The notes under the pieces were generated by a model, which saw only the letters and a list, made by a program, of their open reading frames with translations, searched no databases and was not told the DNA's origin. This document shows positions 14,301 through 24,949 of a stretch of 64,000 nucleotides of DNA, piece by piece (position 1 is the stretch's first letter; every line of letters starts with the position of its first letter). A program made the position numbers and the translations under genes. The stretch comes from Ctena decussata (Eukaryota > Mollusca > Bivalvia > Lucinida > Lucinidae), in contig OZ022513.1 in assembly GCA_963989385.1 (NCBI GenBank), positions 19,017,928-19,081,927 of the forward strand, read 5' to 3'.

Positions 14301-17300
14301 TTGTGTGCACCGCGGCGGAGGGTGAGGGTGAAGGTTTGGGCCCAGTAAAACCGGTTTAAACCCCCAGTACTTATTACTGACCGCTCCAAGGCGGTACTTT
14401 CGTTGCGGTTGCATTTGTTTTATTTTCGGTGCTATTTAACTTGTTGTGTTTTCATTTTAACCCTTCTATAATAAAAAAAGAAAATATGTAAAAATAGTTG
14501 TTAAATGTTTTCTGTATAATTTGTTTAGTCTGTTGTGTGATGCATGTGTGCACCGCGGCTGAGGGTGAGGATGAAGGTTTCAGCCATGAAAAACAGGTTT
14601 AACCCCCCCCCCCCCAAGTAGTTATTACTGACCGTCCCAAGGCGGTACTTTCGTTGCGGTTGCATTTGTTTTATGTTCAGTGCTTTTTAACTTTTTGTGT
14701 TTTCATTTTAACCCTTCTGTTGGTCTAAATTATTCAATTCAGTAAAGATAGCTGAGTTGCCACCTATTTGGGAAAGAGCTGCTGACTCGGTTTATCACTT
14801 GTAATTTATTGTTTGTAGAGATGTCTTTGTCAATCATTCCCTTTGATACTGGGGATAGGGTTTGGGATCTGAGTCAGTCAGTTTCTGAAATGTATTTACT
14901 CTTTAAATTGTCTTAACCAATCGATGGGTCATCACGGGAAACTAACAAATACGGATAAAAACCAAGACGAAGCAAAGAGAAATCGACAGACAGAAACAAC
15001 GTATTAGGACATTAGAGATCCCTCGGATGTCAAAGAACACCACTGAAATGCTAAAGTAAAACAAACCTATAGAAACCTACGAGTTGAACCCGAATGTCCA
15101 AGCAACAGTAAAGAAAAAGCTTCGGCCTAATCTGACTTTAAATAGCTTGATGTCGAGTTCATCATTGAGTCTGAGCCCGACCAACTGGCGTGCAATTAAA
15201 GAGAGGAGCAAAGTTATTAACCATGCACTCCGTAATTTGTTTGTAATGTAAACTATGTTGGTTTTCTGAAATGATCAGAAAAATCAGCCCCACCCAATTT
15301 TGTTTAAAAATTTATTGACTAAGTCACCATAAAATTCAGACTCCGATAGACACTGCTGCAAGCGTTGTTAATCCGACATTAAAATTAGAAACCAATTCAT
15401 AGTATCGACGATAAAAGTTTGAAGTTTCGAAGTTTATGATACGGATAGTCCTTTTGGAGATGTTTAACAGTAAAATTATACCACAGGCATTGCACTCAGT
15501 CACATGACTAGACACTATAGCAAACCAAATAACCTGAGAAATGTAAACCCCGTAGAAGGTTGAACGGAGAAGGTCACCATCCGAACATTGAAAATTTACT
15601 CTGTCAAATTGAAAGTCATTGCGTTTATCATAAAGGAATTTTCCTGGTACAATTATAATTGAATAATATTTTGTAAACAAATTGCCCTATGTAGAGGTCA
15701 TTCATCCATAAAAAATGTTTAGTCAAACGGAGCTTTGGTTTTGTGTACACTGTGTCTTACAAGTGGGTGTGGTAATCCCATACCAGTCGACCCTAATGAA
15801 ACTAATTGGTAAATTACTATCTTTCAATAACAGATTGACTAAAGGCTGTGGCATATATTAAATATGCAGTAGACACATAATAAGCTGTTGTAAGGTTTCT
15901 GTGTCCACTACCTACCTGTGCTAAACTATATCACTTTGTTTGCAATTTGTAGATTTTTGTGTATTTTGCACCTACCACCTTTGCGGAAAACCACATCGTT
16001 TCTTCATCAAGCAATAGAATTGCCCTTCCTCTGGTGCAAGTATTTGTCAATGACTGGACATTGCAGAATTATGAGATTTTTGAAAATGTTCTAAAAAATG
16101 AGTTTAGTGCCCTTAAATGCAGAAATTTTTATCAAAAAATTGAAAAATGTCAATTTTGTATGTACCAGATTAAAACTCTTCAAATGTCCTACGAGTGGTA
16201 AAATCTCTAGATGCAAATTATTATGAAAAGTGGTTCCACCATCACAACCAGTAATGGATGGGTGGATGTCTTGCGTTTTTACATCCTTTTTAACAGTATT
16301 TCAGTCATATCAGGACGATGTGTGGGTGATAATGAAAGGCTGTGTGCTATGGAAATGAAAAGATTCCCGCTTCCAGCGGGGCTTGCTACTTGGACCTCTA
16401 GATCAGCAGGCCAGCGTGTAGCCAACTGAATTACCGCGGCTCTACGTTTGGTAATAAACTGTGGGATGATGTATATAAACTGAGTCATATAACTGGCAAT
16501 TATAGCGGGAATATGCTTTTGGAATGTCACAAATTGCTCCACAAAATACAGTTTTATAGTTTCTGGTTACCCGTCAGGCGAAGCAATTTAAACATAAGCA
16601 GCACAATGACTGTGTTCCCTAACGTGCACATTGTATTTTCAGCATTTGGTCATGTTTAAGATATTGAAAGTTAAGAGGCCGAACTGAGAATTATCTGCTC
16701 TCACATGCTTTAAGATAAAAAATGTAGGTTTGAGTACAATTTTGAACAGAATTTAGTTTGTGTAAATAATCGGACACGTTAACTGTGTTTATAATGTTTT
16801 TTTTCCATCTTCGAGCTTAGAGAAATCCATTTATCTCATAAGGGCATGCTTCAAATCATGGTTGGCAAACAGTGCAGACTCTGGTCTGATCTGAATCAAT
16901 CAATTCTGTCAGAATAAAAAAGGCAACATTGCTATGTTGCGTTATTAGTACATAAAATATTTTATCATCAGGTATCGCTGCAAGATTCTGACTGAAGTTT
17001 CGTCATTGTAAATGACCGTTATTAACTAACTTTAAACAAAGGAAACGTCCATGAGTTTCAAATTAACAGGTTTAAAAAATAATTTGGCAACTAAACTGAC
17101 CTACTTTCGATATTATTAATTTAAGTAAAATAGTAAAAACACAATGTACAGGACATGGTCTACTGTTAGTTTCTGATGTTTGCTTACACTGTATCGCTCA
17201 AGGGGGAAAAACAGAAAAAGGAAATTTATATTTTGTGGAGCAATTTATTGTGTTTCAAGTAATAAGCTCTCCATACTTTTTGCTCGATGTATGATTCTAT

Positions 17301-20300
17301 TTATGCACATCAACCCACATTTTATAAGGAAACGCGAGTAAACCGCTGTTTACAATGATTGGTGTTTAGGCGTTTTTTTGGAATGGTATGACTATGAGGA
17401 CACTTAAATGAATGACGGATCTCTTACATGCAAATTGACTTTCAAATTTTTTTACACATTTTTATGCGTCCAAGTGCACATATTTCATTTTTCAGAAGAT
17501 TTACAGAAAATGCTCATAATTCTGCATTGTCAAGTAAATAACAAATACTTGTACCAAAGGAAGGGCAATTCTGTTGGTTGATAGAGAAACGTTGTGGCTT
17601 TCCGCAAAGGCGGTATGTGCAAAATACACTAAAATCTAAAACCTGGAAATAAAGTGATATGTTTTAGCACAGGTATGTAATTGACACAGAAACCTCATAG
17701 CATCTTACAGTATGTCTGCTGCTTATTTAATATATGCCACAACCTTTAGTCAATCTATTATTGGAAGATAGTAAATTACCAATTAGTTTCAATAGGGTCG
17801 ACTGGTATGGGATAACCCCACCCACCTTTAAGACACAGTGTACACGAAACCAAAGCTCCGTTTGACTAAAACTTTTTTATGGATGAATGACCCCTACATA
17901 GGGCTATTTGTTCACAGAATATTATTCAATCATAATTGTACAAGGGAAGCCTCATTATGGTAACTGGTCCTTTTGGATAAAACAAATCTGCTCAAAACAG
18001 AAAAAAGGCGTATGGTCATACACAATGGTCTGGCAACAAAAGCCAGAGGGAAAATGTAAATTACAAATACGCAGTCGATTAAAAGATTGTGATATACCAA
18101 AAAAGGGCCAAATTGATAACAAAAATCTCTATAATATGGGTCTGAACCAATTATCAATTCCGATTTTTCATAATATTCCCGACAATCTCAAAGGATCAAA
18201 AGTAAAATAAAGCTATCAAAAATGGAAAATGTTCGGTAAAAGGTGATGCCCGCATTGATAGGCCTAAAACTTCTATTACCAGACAAACATCACTGCTGTA
18301 AAAAAGCTTTGGTAAAACAGGATGCCCGATTCTCGGTAAAAGATATAGGCGGTAGGACTGGTATATCGGAAGGCATCATGCAAATAATTCTAGAGCAGCA
18401 TTTGCATGTGAGAAATATTTGTACCAGGTGGGTACCTCATTTGCTCTGCGCCTAGAATGCGCCCGAGAACTTCTGGAAACATACAAAAAACTGTAACAGC
18501 CGGGTCATTTAGAATTTGCTAACATGTGATGAAACCTGGGTAGACATGTTTGAGTCATTGAGGAGGACTGACAACAATCAATGGAAATATAAAGATAAAA
18601 CGCGGCCATGTATTGGCAAAAGAACAAGAAAGCCGATGATGTTTGTTATTTTTTTTCATTCCATTGTGTCAGTCGTTCGGATGCCATACCTATCTGTTCA
18701 CTCAGTCGCTGGGCGTTTTTATAAGTATTATGTGTTTAAAAAAGTGCAAAGATTTTATTGCAAGAAGCGTCAAAACAAAGGATTGTCAGTGGTCCATCTG
18801 ATTCATGACAACGCCCCATCCTACATGTTTGAGGATGTTAAGGATTCTTGGAGTCTGGAAAACGCTCAAGTTGTTACCTGGTCACCTTAATCACCAGACG
18901 TGAGACCATGTTACTTCTTTTCATTCCCAAGGCATAAGAAAATGTTTTCTGCTTGGCAGAACTTTACATACGCGTCTCCACCAGATACCTAACAAATGAC
19001 TACTTAAATGCATTCCACGACTGAGTGAAAAGGGAACAAAAATGTGATTCGGTAAAGAAGGAATGCTTCAAATTTTGTTTTGTAGTGAAAACATTTTAAT
19101 AAAACGCTTCAGTTAAAGAGTCCTCCCCTTATGACAAAACGTTTTGCAGGACCCTCGATTGATTATATTAGATATCTAATATACTCGTACTATATAAGAT
19201 TTTTATTCACTTATGATTGTAATGATAAGCTGAATATGCTTATCTGTTCTGTCTGTTATACTTGTCTTCATCTCTGATTCATCATAGATCTTATCCTTGA
19301 TTTGTTTGTTTCCGGTGATGATTCATCGATGTGTTAGGAAACCTTCATGCGGACCAAACAGCTAACTAAATGTTTCAAACCATTGTAGAAGCATAGGGCG
19401 GGGTTTGGATGCAGTAACACTAGTTTAAGCTCCCATGTAATTTTTTGCTGACGGTTCCAAGGCGGTAATTTTGTTTTGGTTATTCATTGTTAAATGGTGT
19501 TGTATCCGCTTGTCTATGGTCTCTAACGGTTTGGTCACATGGATAGCTGCCCATTATGCCTTCTGTTTTGTTTTGTTTGTAATTTAAAATAAAAGAAAAT
19601 GTGTAAAACAGATGTTGCCGCTGCTTTTAACTATGGTAGCTGAATGACTACGTGTTTGGGAAAGAGCTGCTTATTCAGTTTACAGCACGAACCTTTCGTG
19701 AACTTTTGTCAATTTTTGTGTGTGTGCTTCTCTCCTTTTTGGTTTTGAGAGCGGGATGCGGGATTTGATCCTATTAATTTATAATCATTGCCTATCTTTT
19801 TACTTTATATACCACATGTACGAAGTCCGTTTGAAAAGCAAATAAAGATAGTTATTGGCGTCACTTTCTGTTATAAACATTTACTTTCTTTTCTGTTATC
19901 GTCCACCCATGAACTCACTGCAATCGCTACTTGTTTCCGAAAGTTAGCTATAGAATTTAGTTATAATTTTGAGAAATGAGTACCAAAATAGCTTGATACT
20001 GTCAAAGCATGCGTAGAAACAATATTTGATTTATTAGTTTATTCATTTTTTTACATTATGTAAACTTGCTTCTATTAGTGTATTTTTGCATTTTTTCATT
20101 ACATCATGTGATTTTTTATTATAAAATTTATTAACTTTTTATATACATGAGCTCTTTCACGGAATCGTGTCGGATTTTCTTATGAAATTTTACCGCTGAA
20201 GACCAGGCACGAAACGATGGAAGTGCTTATGCCCGTGAAAATTCAAAATATACCTAAATAAGAAATATGGATGCACAAATCGATTTAATGTTGTTTTCCT

Positions 20301-23300
20301 ACTTTCTTTCTTCTTCTCTTTTTAATACTCATGGCCATTAATAAACTTACTAGCCATCCTCCGCCATCCGTAGTCATATCGCAGTACACCTTAAACCCTG
20401 TACGTGTACCTATTGGAGTCACGTGATACACGCCCGACGTTGAGTGACCTCTATCTTGATAATCCTGGCAGTCGGTGGCGCAGCTTGTGCAGAAGTCTAC
20501 GGGGCAGGCTGTTTTAACAAACGTAGAATGATGGGTGACAATTTTTGTATGGCAATAACATATGACTGTGTCATGTGACGCTTACGATCGAGTGGTAGTG
20601 CCAGTCATATGAACACTGACAACTTACAATTTGTTCCTTCCAGTTTTTATTTGATATCTTGTGCAGGAATAAAATTGTAAGATTTTTTGTTTGTAAATTC
20701 CAGAAAACATTTCGGTACAGATTTGTTGTTTCTGACTGCTGATATGACGTGAATGTCTCAGTGAAAATGGTGAAGCCAATGATTAAATAGACTCTCTCTT
20801 TCTTTGAACACTTAAACAAATAAAGTCGTAGTAATGCTAGAACGTAATAATCCGTAATAAACTACAGAATGTTATTCAAATATCATGTCTTAGTTAATAA
20901 TACATAGAATATCTCAGTTTATAATAGACTGCCCAAGTTTAAGCAGGATGGTATAATTTATGATGGAGCGTCATTATTTACAATGAAAGTAATTGGTTAT
21001 AATACAATGTCATCAGCTTATATTATATCATGCATGTTACATTAACAAGACATATCTGTTCATGGGGTTCCTATACGGTTCTATATAATCATAGATGATA
21101 GAAATGTGTATAATAAAATGCGATCGAAATTATCGAATTATATCAGCTTTCTTATGTAATACAATGATGAACTGCTTGCATGATTTTTAATAAAAAGGAC
21201 ACCAAGTCATCGAAGAGTTCCACTATCAAAAATTGCAGTCTTCCCTTGCACTACGAAGATAAGCAGTAAAATGTGAAACCACAAAATGTTGACAGTGTTT
21301 ATACTAGAACGACATGGTTATAAAAAATGCTATAATTAAAAGAATGACAAAGCTTGTTTAAAATAATCTATGTAAATCACTTGTTAATCACTGCTTTCGT
21401 AAACAGGCCTCGTTTTTCTGCTGTGCTTCGTAGTGCCAGGGGAGGAGAGCCATCATTGATTGTGGAACTCTTTTGTTGTCTTGGTGCTCATTTTATTAAT
21501 ATTCATGCAAACAGTTCGTCATTGTATCACATAAAATAATATCCTGGGGCCTGGGCGCTCAGTAGATGCCACCGATAAAGGAATGTTCGACGTAAAATAA
21601 AGTAAATGCAGAACATTTGGAATTGTTGAATTCCTGATCATTGCCTATCTTTTTCTTTTTACTTTTCATACATATATCACTTAACACAAAATCAAAATAT
21701 CAGGACTACTCTAATTTGCAGAGGAGCATAACATTATGAAGGTCATGTACCAAAATGAACATGAATGCGGAAAATTTGTTTACTATCAATGTAGAGTGTC
21801 TACACAACAATTTGCAGGCAAAGTCAATAATACACAACTAAACAATATATTGACATATACCATATATCTAAGTTCTCAAAACTCAAGAAATATCAGAAAA
21901 ATCAAAATTTTCAAGTTTCTTCTTCTTTTTTGTTTTTTGTTTGTTTGTTTGTTTTGCTTATAAAACGACTATACCCCCATACGTTTATTCAACAGTACCC
22001 AATGAAGCCATTAGAGGTAAAATTATGTACTTGTCAAACCTACATGGAAGCAATATAACTTAGTGTATATCTCTGCAAAACAATAATTACTTGAAGCAAT
22101 GTATTTAGGTGCTTTTAACAAATATTACAAATATAAATAAATAAATAAATAAATAAATAAGGTAACGGAAACTTGTCCGTTAGTCATAACATTCATTGTA
22201 CTGTGTGCTATTTATATGTACCTATGTAATCGTTGTATACGTGCAGTATTGTTAAATAAATATTGTTTAAACTAAACTTGTCCGTTACTGAAACACGTCC
22301 TCTCAAGCGATAAAAACTGCAATGATTAGTAGTTTTCTTCCACTGACATTACAAAGTCAGGTCCTTTAGTTTGACAGTGGGTTTAAAACCTTTGTACTTC
22401 GTCTGTGCGTCAAAGAAGATGTAAGACCATTCTTTCAGCTTGATAATAACATAGTTCAGTATATTTCCAATCTCGCACATATTTGGTCTAAACTTTCTCT
22501 TTTTTATTATTTTGATCTGATACTTCGAACAGCCGATTACCCCTCTGCCTCTCTGACAATATTAATGCAAAGTTGCCTATTTTGCAATACATTACCGCAC
22601 ATCCTGAGCAAAAGTTAAAATGTTTGGCATTAACATGTAAACCTTTGCCTGGTGCAGAAAGATTATAGTAGTTTTGAAAACATATCATGTCGCTAGACTA
22701 ATCATGTTAATTTTATTAAGACCGGTAGCTGAGATTTTCGGTCTAAAAAAGGTTGATTTTCCCCCTTGCTTATGAGCATATGTCAAACAAATTAAGTATA
22801 AATTAATTAATGTAGTCATTTTTGCTATTGTAGACAAATATGAAAATTGAAACAAAAAATGTCAGAAAAAGATAATGATCAGCGTTGGGTCCTGAAAAAA
22901 GGCTTCATCTGTCTTCTTAAAAAAAACTCAATCCAGTATTTAAATTACCTCTGAAGCTCATGGTGGCCTTGTTGCATCAAAAATACAAAATATACTGAAC
23001 ACGATTTATATACGAAATACAAATGTCTCGAAGTGAATATTTAACTTCTGTTTCCAGTTCAATTTATGATGTTTAATAAAAAAACTGTCGTGAACTCTTC
23101 TTATTCCTCTTATCTATGGGGGCTGGTCAAACAATATGCTGACTGCCGGCTTCGTCCTACATTTGTATTACATGTAGAGCAATGGTACCTGACCACAGAT
23201 GTCTTTGATATGTCATCGGTCCTACTAGTCGATTTCATGTACTATAACTTCAGTCTGCTTTAATATGATTCATTTTTCGATTTTGTTGATGAATATTGCT

Positions 23301-23545
23301 TCGTTAGATATATGTTACTTAAAGGCTTCTGTCTCTATTAATTAGACAATGACTATGAACAGTGTTTGAGCTATAAATCAAATCTGTTATTTGGTTAATA
23401 TATACTTTTATGAGAAGAAAACAAGCTCATGCAAGATTTTTTGAGCAAACTACATTGTGTAGAGTGATTGAAAACTGACCTATTTACCTCCTACGAAAGC
23501 AAATGCAACTGCTACAATGCAGAGCGGTCCATAAAAGATATCCAT
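279..23545 (-). CDS. Secreted fibrinogen-related domain (FReD) protein, complete five-exon gene (gene 1)
   Basis: Spliced CDS = complement of 279-538, 3473-3637, 12414-12510, 20351-20508 and 23488-23545. Exon lengths 260, 165, 97, 158 and 58 sum to 738 nt, an exact multiple of three, giving 245 aa. Every intron is GT-AG and every phase matches. Residues 1-20 form a hydrophobic signal peptide. A short Cys-rich stretch follows (Cys 21, 26, 29, 33), then a FReD of about 215 residues. Landmarks in order are [43 protein letters not shown], the Ca-site-like KDEDND, and [15 protein letters not shown]. Family knowledge: such mollusc FReDs (FREP, ficolin and tachylectin-5 relatives) are secreted lectins binding acetylated glycans or microbes, often as disulfide-linked multimers. 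The extra N-terminal cysteines fit that. Ligand and immune role are inferred. No interrupting stop or frameshift is visible. Confidence 0.9.
1148..1765 (-). repeat. Retroelement 3'-region repeat (family R1), copy a
   Basis: R1 begins AAGAGTAACTACACTTCAGG on the plus strand and contains AAGTACCGCCTTGGGAC and TTAGTTGGTAGTTCGGTTCG. In other copies (9500-10660, 14913-15635) R1 directly abuts the C-terminal end of a minus-strand reverse-transcriptase-like ORF. R1 is therefore inferred to be the 3' part of that retroelement. Copies occur at 6243, 9107, 14200, 19285, 43790 and 52400. Confidence 0.65.
2690..3180 (-). pseudogene. Reverse-transcriptase-related retroelement remnant
   Basis: On the minus strand, 2859-3155 encodes [30 protein letters not shown] and [13 protein letters not shown]. 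Further downstream, broken by frameshifts, come a YRRH-like segment and [11 protein letters not shown] recognise this as the conserved region after the RT core of a retroelement common in bivalves, perhaps Penelope-like, but the class is not certain. No catalytic YxDD motif is present here. It sits in intron 4 of gene 1. Confidence 0.55.
3473..3637 (-). CDS. Gene 1 exon 4: central FReD segment
   Basis: The exon is 165 nt, phase 1 at both ends, with a CTTCGCAG acceptor and a GTGATG donor. It encodes [19 protein letters not shown], then SDFEGN, AKYESF, IGD and ends SGTAG. This matches the central FReD beta-sheet region (canonical RLTSQGxYxLRVDxxDFxG). The open frame runs past the donor, but FReD continuity requires splicing there, since GTAG joins directly to DSLTNQNG of exon 5. 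Confidence 0.9.
3638..6242. other. Intron 3 segment without recognised gene
   Basis: No credible coding exon was seen. 3850-3880 and 5500-5530 contain TCAAGGTCA-type direct repeats like those in the tandem arrays elsewhere. 6060-6240 resembles 51295-51440 in the second copy (CCTGAAAGTTGCATGC), a shared intronic repeat. Confidence 0.4.
5335..5428. repeat. Short perfect inverted repeat (hairpin)
   Basis: TTCCCCCCCGTGACCCAGC at 5335-5353 is nearly the exact reverse complement of GCTGGGTCACGGGGGGAA at 5411-5428. The loop is 57 bp. It may be a small palindromic element; no TSD was identified. Confidence 0.6.
6243..6625 (-). repeat. R1 retroelement repeat, copy b (truncated)
   Basis: It is nearly identical to 1148-1510, from the AAAGAGTAACTACACTTCAG start through AAGTACCGCCTTGGGAC. 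It then breaks off after TAATAACTACTGGGGGG at about 6615. Confidence 0.65.
8235..8299. repeat. (CA)n microsatellite
   Basis: An uninterrupted CA dinucleotide run of about 64 bp follows a CCCACCCA-rich tract, inside the TIR element. Confidence 0.95.
8769..8866. repeat. Hairpin: GCGCAGGCAAGTGCACA inverted repeat
   Basis: GCGCAGGCAAGTGCACA at 8769-8785 pairs perfectly with its reverse complement at 8850-8866. Partial pairing continues into the 64-bp loop (ACTGAATTTTT with AAAAATCAGC). Confidence 0.65.
9107..10200 (-). repeat. R1 copies c, tandem or nested, leading into RT remnant
   Basis: 9107-9420 repeats the R1 start. A diverged second R1-like stretch follows (AAAAGGTGGCCACTCAGCAA near 9690, GAACTACCGCCTTGGAACGG near 9798). 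It continues through ATCATCACGGTAAACACAT and CCCCAGTGGACCAAGCAAC into the RT ORF end. This order is the best evidence that R1 and the RT belong to one element. Confidence 0.6.
10158..10658 (-). pseudogene. Retroelement RT C-terminal region, longest fragment
   Basis: The open frame covers [57 protein letters not shown] and [17 protein letters not shown], ending [18 protein letters not shown] recognise this string as a conserved C-terminal part of RT-encoding elements abundant in bivalves and other invertebrates. Upstream catalytic RT motifs are missing, so the copy is 5'-truncated, as expected of retrotransposon debris. Class assignment (Penelope-like or other) is uncertain. Confidence 0.6.
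11164..11372. repeat. Conserved intron 3 segment shared with 51806-51985
   Basis: It contains TTTCAAAGGGCGATAATTCT, CTGTGTGCTTTCC, GGGGGTCGACTCCT and AAGGAAGGCAAAC. The same segment lies at the same relative place in gene 2. It is probably an old dispersed repeat present before duplication. Plus- and minus-strand frames here are not conserved as protein. Confidence 0.5.
11373..12413. other. AT-rich intron 3 sequence, nothing recognised
   Basis: Very AT-rich, with poly-T and TTAAATA runs. No ORF, hairpin or repeat family was recognised. Confidence 0.4.
12414..12510 (-). CDS. Gene 1 exon 3: FReD VFQRR segment
   Basis: The 97-nt exon runs from a TTTTCAAG acceptor (phase 0) to a GTTTG donor (phase 1). 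It encodes [19 protein letters not shown], then [12 protein letters not shown]. It continues DGGGW-L of the previous exon and leads into [10 protein letters not shown] of the next. Length and phase are identical to the paralogous exon at 52175-52271. Confidence 0.9.
13255..13440 (+). mobile_element. tRNA-derived SINE-like copy in gene 1 intron 2
   Basis: It has a tRNA-like head (GCGGTAGAGAAGTTATG, B-box-like CGTAGGTTAGACCCC) followed by the tail CGGTCTTTTGGATGAGACTT and AAACCGATTGGGGTCC. That tail resembles the widespread SINE string TCTTTCGGATGAGACGTTAA. The same SINE is at 52595-52775 in the paralogous intron, so it predates the duplication. Confidence 0.5.
13541..14199. other. Intron 2 sequence, nothing recognised
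   Basis: AT-rich, with no coding signal or repeat identified by eye. Confidence 0.35.
14200..14912 (+). repeat. R1 retroelement repeat, copy d, inverted, with internal duplication
   Basis: This is the reverse complement of 1148-1680, highly similar. The module containing CCAAGGCGGTACTTTCGTTG occurs twice (14385 and 14638), with GTGCACCGCGGC also repeated (14306, 14548). That indicates a local duplication within the copy or two nested insertions. A and d together could fold as a large inverted repeat. Confidence 0.65.
14913..15635 (-). pseudogene. R1 plus RT remnant, broken
   Basis: Minus-strand fragments [52 protein letters not shown] match the RT family at 10158. The matching frame stops at about 15635, where it is interrupted by the TIR element beginning there. 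Several frameshifts are present. Confidence 0.55.
15636..17963. mobile_element. 2.3-kb element with ~280-bp imperfect terminal inverted repeats
   Basis: 15636-15990 read in reverse complement matches 17600-17963. Shared strings include GCTCCGTTTGACTAAA, TATGGATGAATGACC, ACATAGGGC and ATTACCAATTAGTTTC. The 1.6-kb core has short frames with no recognised domain. Because TIRs are copies of one another, both edges encode look-alike peptides starting MFTxYYSIIIV. The element interrupts an RT remnant on its left. A non-autonomous DNA transposon or foldback element is likely. Confidence 0.65.
18200..18990 (+). pseudogene. mariner-type transposase pseudogene
   Basis: Fragments in shifting frames match the mariner order. 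18304-18455 gives [19 protein letters not shown] and a degenerate ARWVPxLL (TRWVPHLL), the helix-turn-helix and linker. 18516-18890 gives LLTCDETWV with the first catalytic Asp, [10 protein letters not shown], then IHDNAPSY with the second Asp. After an in-frame TAA (18889), [10 protein letters not shown] continues the YSPDLAPCDFFLF block. Asp of that block (the third, DD34D) appears replaced by Tyr in CYFF. The copy is inactive; TIRs were not delimited. Confidence 0.8.
19160..19735 (+). repeat. R1-related repeat, copy e, inverted and diverged
   Basis: It contains GATGATTCATCGATGTGTTA, AACAGCTAACTAAATG and GGTTCCAAGGCGGTAATTTT, the R1 landmarks in inverted order. A tail (AGCTGCTTATTCAGTTTAC and GATTTGATCCTATTAATT) is shared with 30420-30560 and 52320-52450. 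Confidence 0.5.
20351..20508 (-). CDS. Gene 1 exon 2: Cys-rich stalk and N-terminal FReD subdomain
   Basis: The exon is bounded by an acceptor ending AAAACAG and a perfect GTAAGT donor. It begins in phase 1 and ends in phase 0. It encodes [20 protein letters not shown], then a segment ending [14 protein letters not shown]. This is the invariant opening of fibrinogen C-terminal domains, where DCxD and YCDM supply the first conserved disulfide. The three additional cysteines upstream of DCQD suggest inter-chain bonding (inference). Confidence 0.88.
21148..21545. repeat. Inverted-repeat element with ~125-bp arms
   Basis: The left arm (21148-21270: AATACAATGATGAACTGC, GAGTTCCACTATCAA, TTGCACTACGAAG) pairs with the right arm (21412-21545) in reverse complement with scattered mismatches. 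The loop is about 140 bp. A MITE or foldback element is likely. TSD unresolved. Confidence 0.55.
22132..22160. repeat. (AAAT)n microsatellite
   Basis: About seven AAAT units occur in a row inside intron 1-side flanking sequence. Confidence 0.85.
23488..23545 (-). CDS. Gene 1 exon 1: start codon and signal peptide
   Basis: The exon reads ATG then 19 codons plus one base ([19 protein letters not shown]), a short N-region and a hydrophobic core. It ends at a GTAAAT donor in phase 1. The leftover G plus the first two bases of exon 2 make Ala20, a plausible signal-peptidase site just before Cys21. No upstream in-frame Met or TATA box is obvious. The 5' UTR and any non-coding exon are not resolved. 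Confidence 0.82.
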
Positions 23546-24949
23546 ATCACTGTTATCGTCCAGATTAAGAAGCAATTGGCTTTATCTTTAACCTAAAAAT
23601 CTAATATCCTAACAGGGTATCAGGTAAACCAGTCTCCAGTTTGACGATCAATAAGGCCATAGAAATAAAAACATGAGAAGATAAATATTCCAGACGAAAT
23701 CAAATACAGTTGTTGAAAATCTAAAGAATATTTATTTTTGGCAGTATCTGAAAGACTTAAAAGCCTATTTAAGGGTAAATACCACTTAAAACTGTATAAC
23801 TGAGAACCACTGGTATTTACTTATCCATGATCTAAATAAAATGGTATTGTTTTGTAGTCACTTTGACTCTTTCTGGCGTTCTAGTACTGACTTAAGTACC
23901 TCTTCATAATATGTTTTTCTTTTACAACCCTTAGAAAACCTTGCTTTATAATAACTTTCATCTTTTTAGTTCCAGTGACATTTACTCCATACCTGTTTTC
24001 TTTGACTTTGTCCTCAAAGAGGACACCACATATTGGTAAACATTGTCAAGCAGAGGAATACTTAAACTCGGTCTAATTCTGTATCAAATGAATATTTAGA
24101 CACTCCGCGGATAACCGCGATGAAGCACGAAAACCAACATATAGTAATGTACCAGCAGGTATTGATAAACTAAATCAGCCTGATTCAATCCGGATTTATA
24201 CATCGAACAAAACTTCTTAATTTCTAAATGGTCACTGTTATCATAAATATATTAGCCTAATGTAATTGCAGATTATTCTGGGTTCGAATTAAAGAAAATG
24301 TGTTCGCCTATTTCGACATATTTTCTTAGCACTTGAATCACTTACGCATTAATATTAAACTACTGCTTCAAAGTAAAAGAGAGGTTATTCCCCTGCAGAA
24401 TTGTCCTTGGGAAAATAAATTCTTTGAGGCATCGCTATAGACTTGACATCTACGATACGGACTTCTATCGAGACTGCTGTTTTGATTGCTAGTACAGCCA
24501 CAATTCAGGCTACTACAAGACCTTTAGCGAGACTTAAGTATCAGCTCAATCTATTAAAATAACTCTGGAATGGTTGTAACAAGATTGTGAGGCCAGTTTA
24601 TAATAATGATAATGTTTCTACAGCCCACTAGAGTGACTGTAGATCACTTTTTTTCTAGCTCATACCCCTACAAGGTATTGGAAAGACTTCCGTGCCAGCT
24701 AAATTAAATGCAAGATCTCTAAGAAGAATCTGTCAGCAGCTCAAGTGTTTATCAGCCTTTTCTTTGAATTTGTCTAATATTAATTTTTATTGTAGTGATA
24801 TTACATGTTTCTCACTGACTTCAAACAGCGGCAACCCAATCTTCGAAGAAGTTGAGGGAACATATTCCTTTGGGGCTGTCTGTCTCTCCATCTACCCGTA
24901 CTTAACATTTTACGGATTGTCTATTATTCAAGAACCCCCGAGTCCTTGA
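23546..24949. other. Upstream flank of gene 1
   Basis: Expected to hold the gene 1 promoter (minus strand). No TATA box at a convincing distance, CpG-rich tract or known element was seen. The 85-aa plus-strand frame at 24692 has no recognisable features. Confidence 0.35.

Larger units (their letters stand above)
1..15270. repeat. Segmental duplication, copy 1 (paired with 45003-53285)
   Basis: Exons, introns and the 3' flank match 45,003-53,285 in the same order and orientation. Shared landmarks include 60-130 with 45060-45130, 3300-3400 with 46910-47050, 11190-11370 with 51810-51985, and 13060-13440 with 52390-52775. The last match is the retroelement junction near 15200-15270 with 53220-53280. 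Copy 1 is about 15.3 kb and copy 2 about 8.3 kb. Different element insertions explain the size difference. The left edge lies outside the window. Confidence 0.82.

Noticed and set aside
16211..16542. Overlapping 72- and 87-aa frames in the core of the TIR element
   Set aside because: Mutually antisense, no transposase motifs (no DDE/D pattern) and short.
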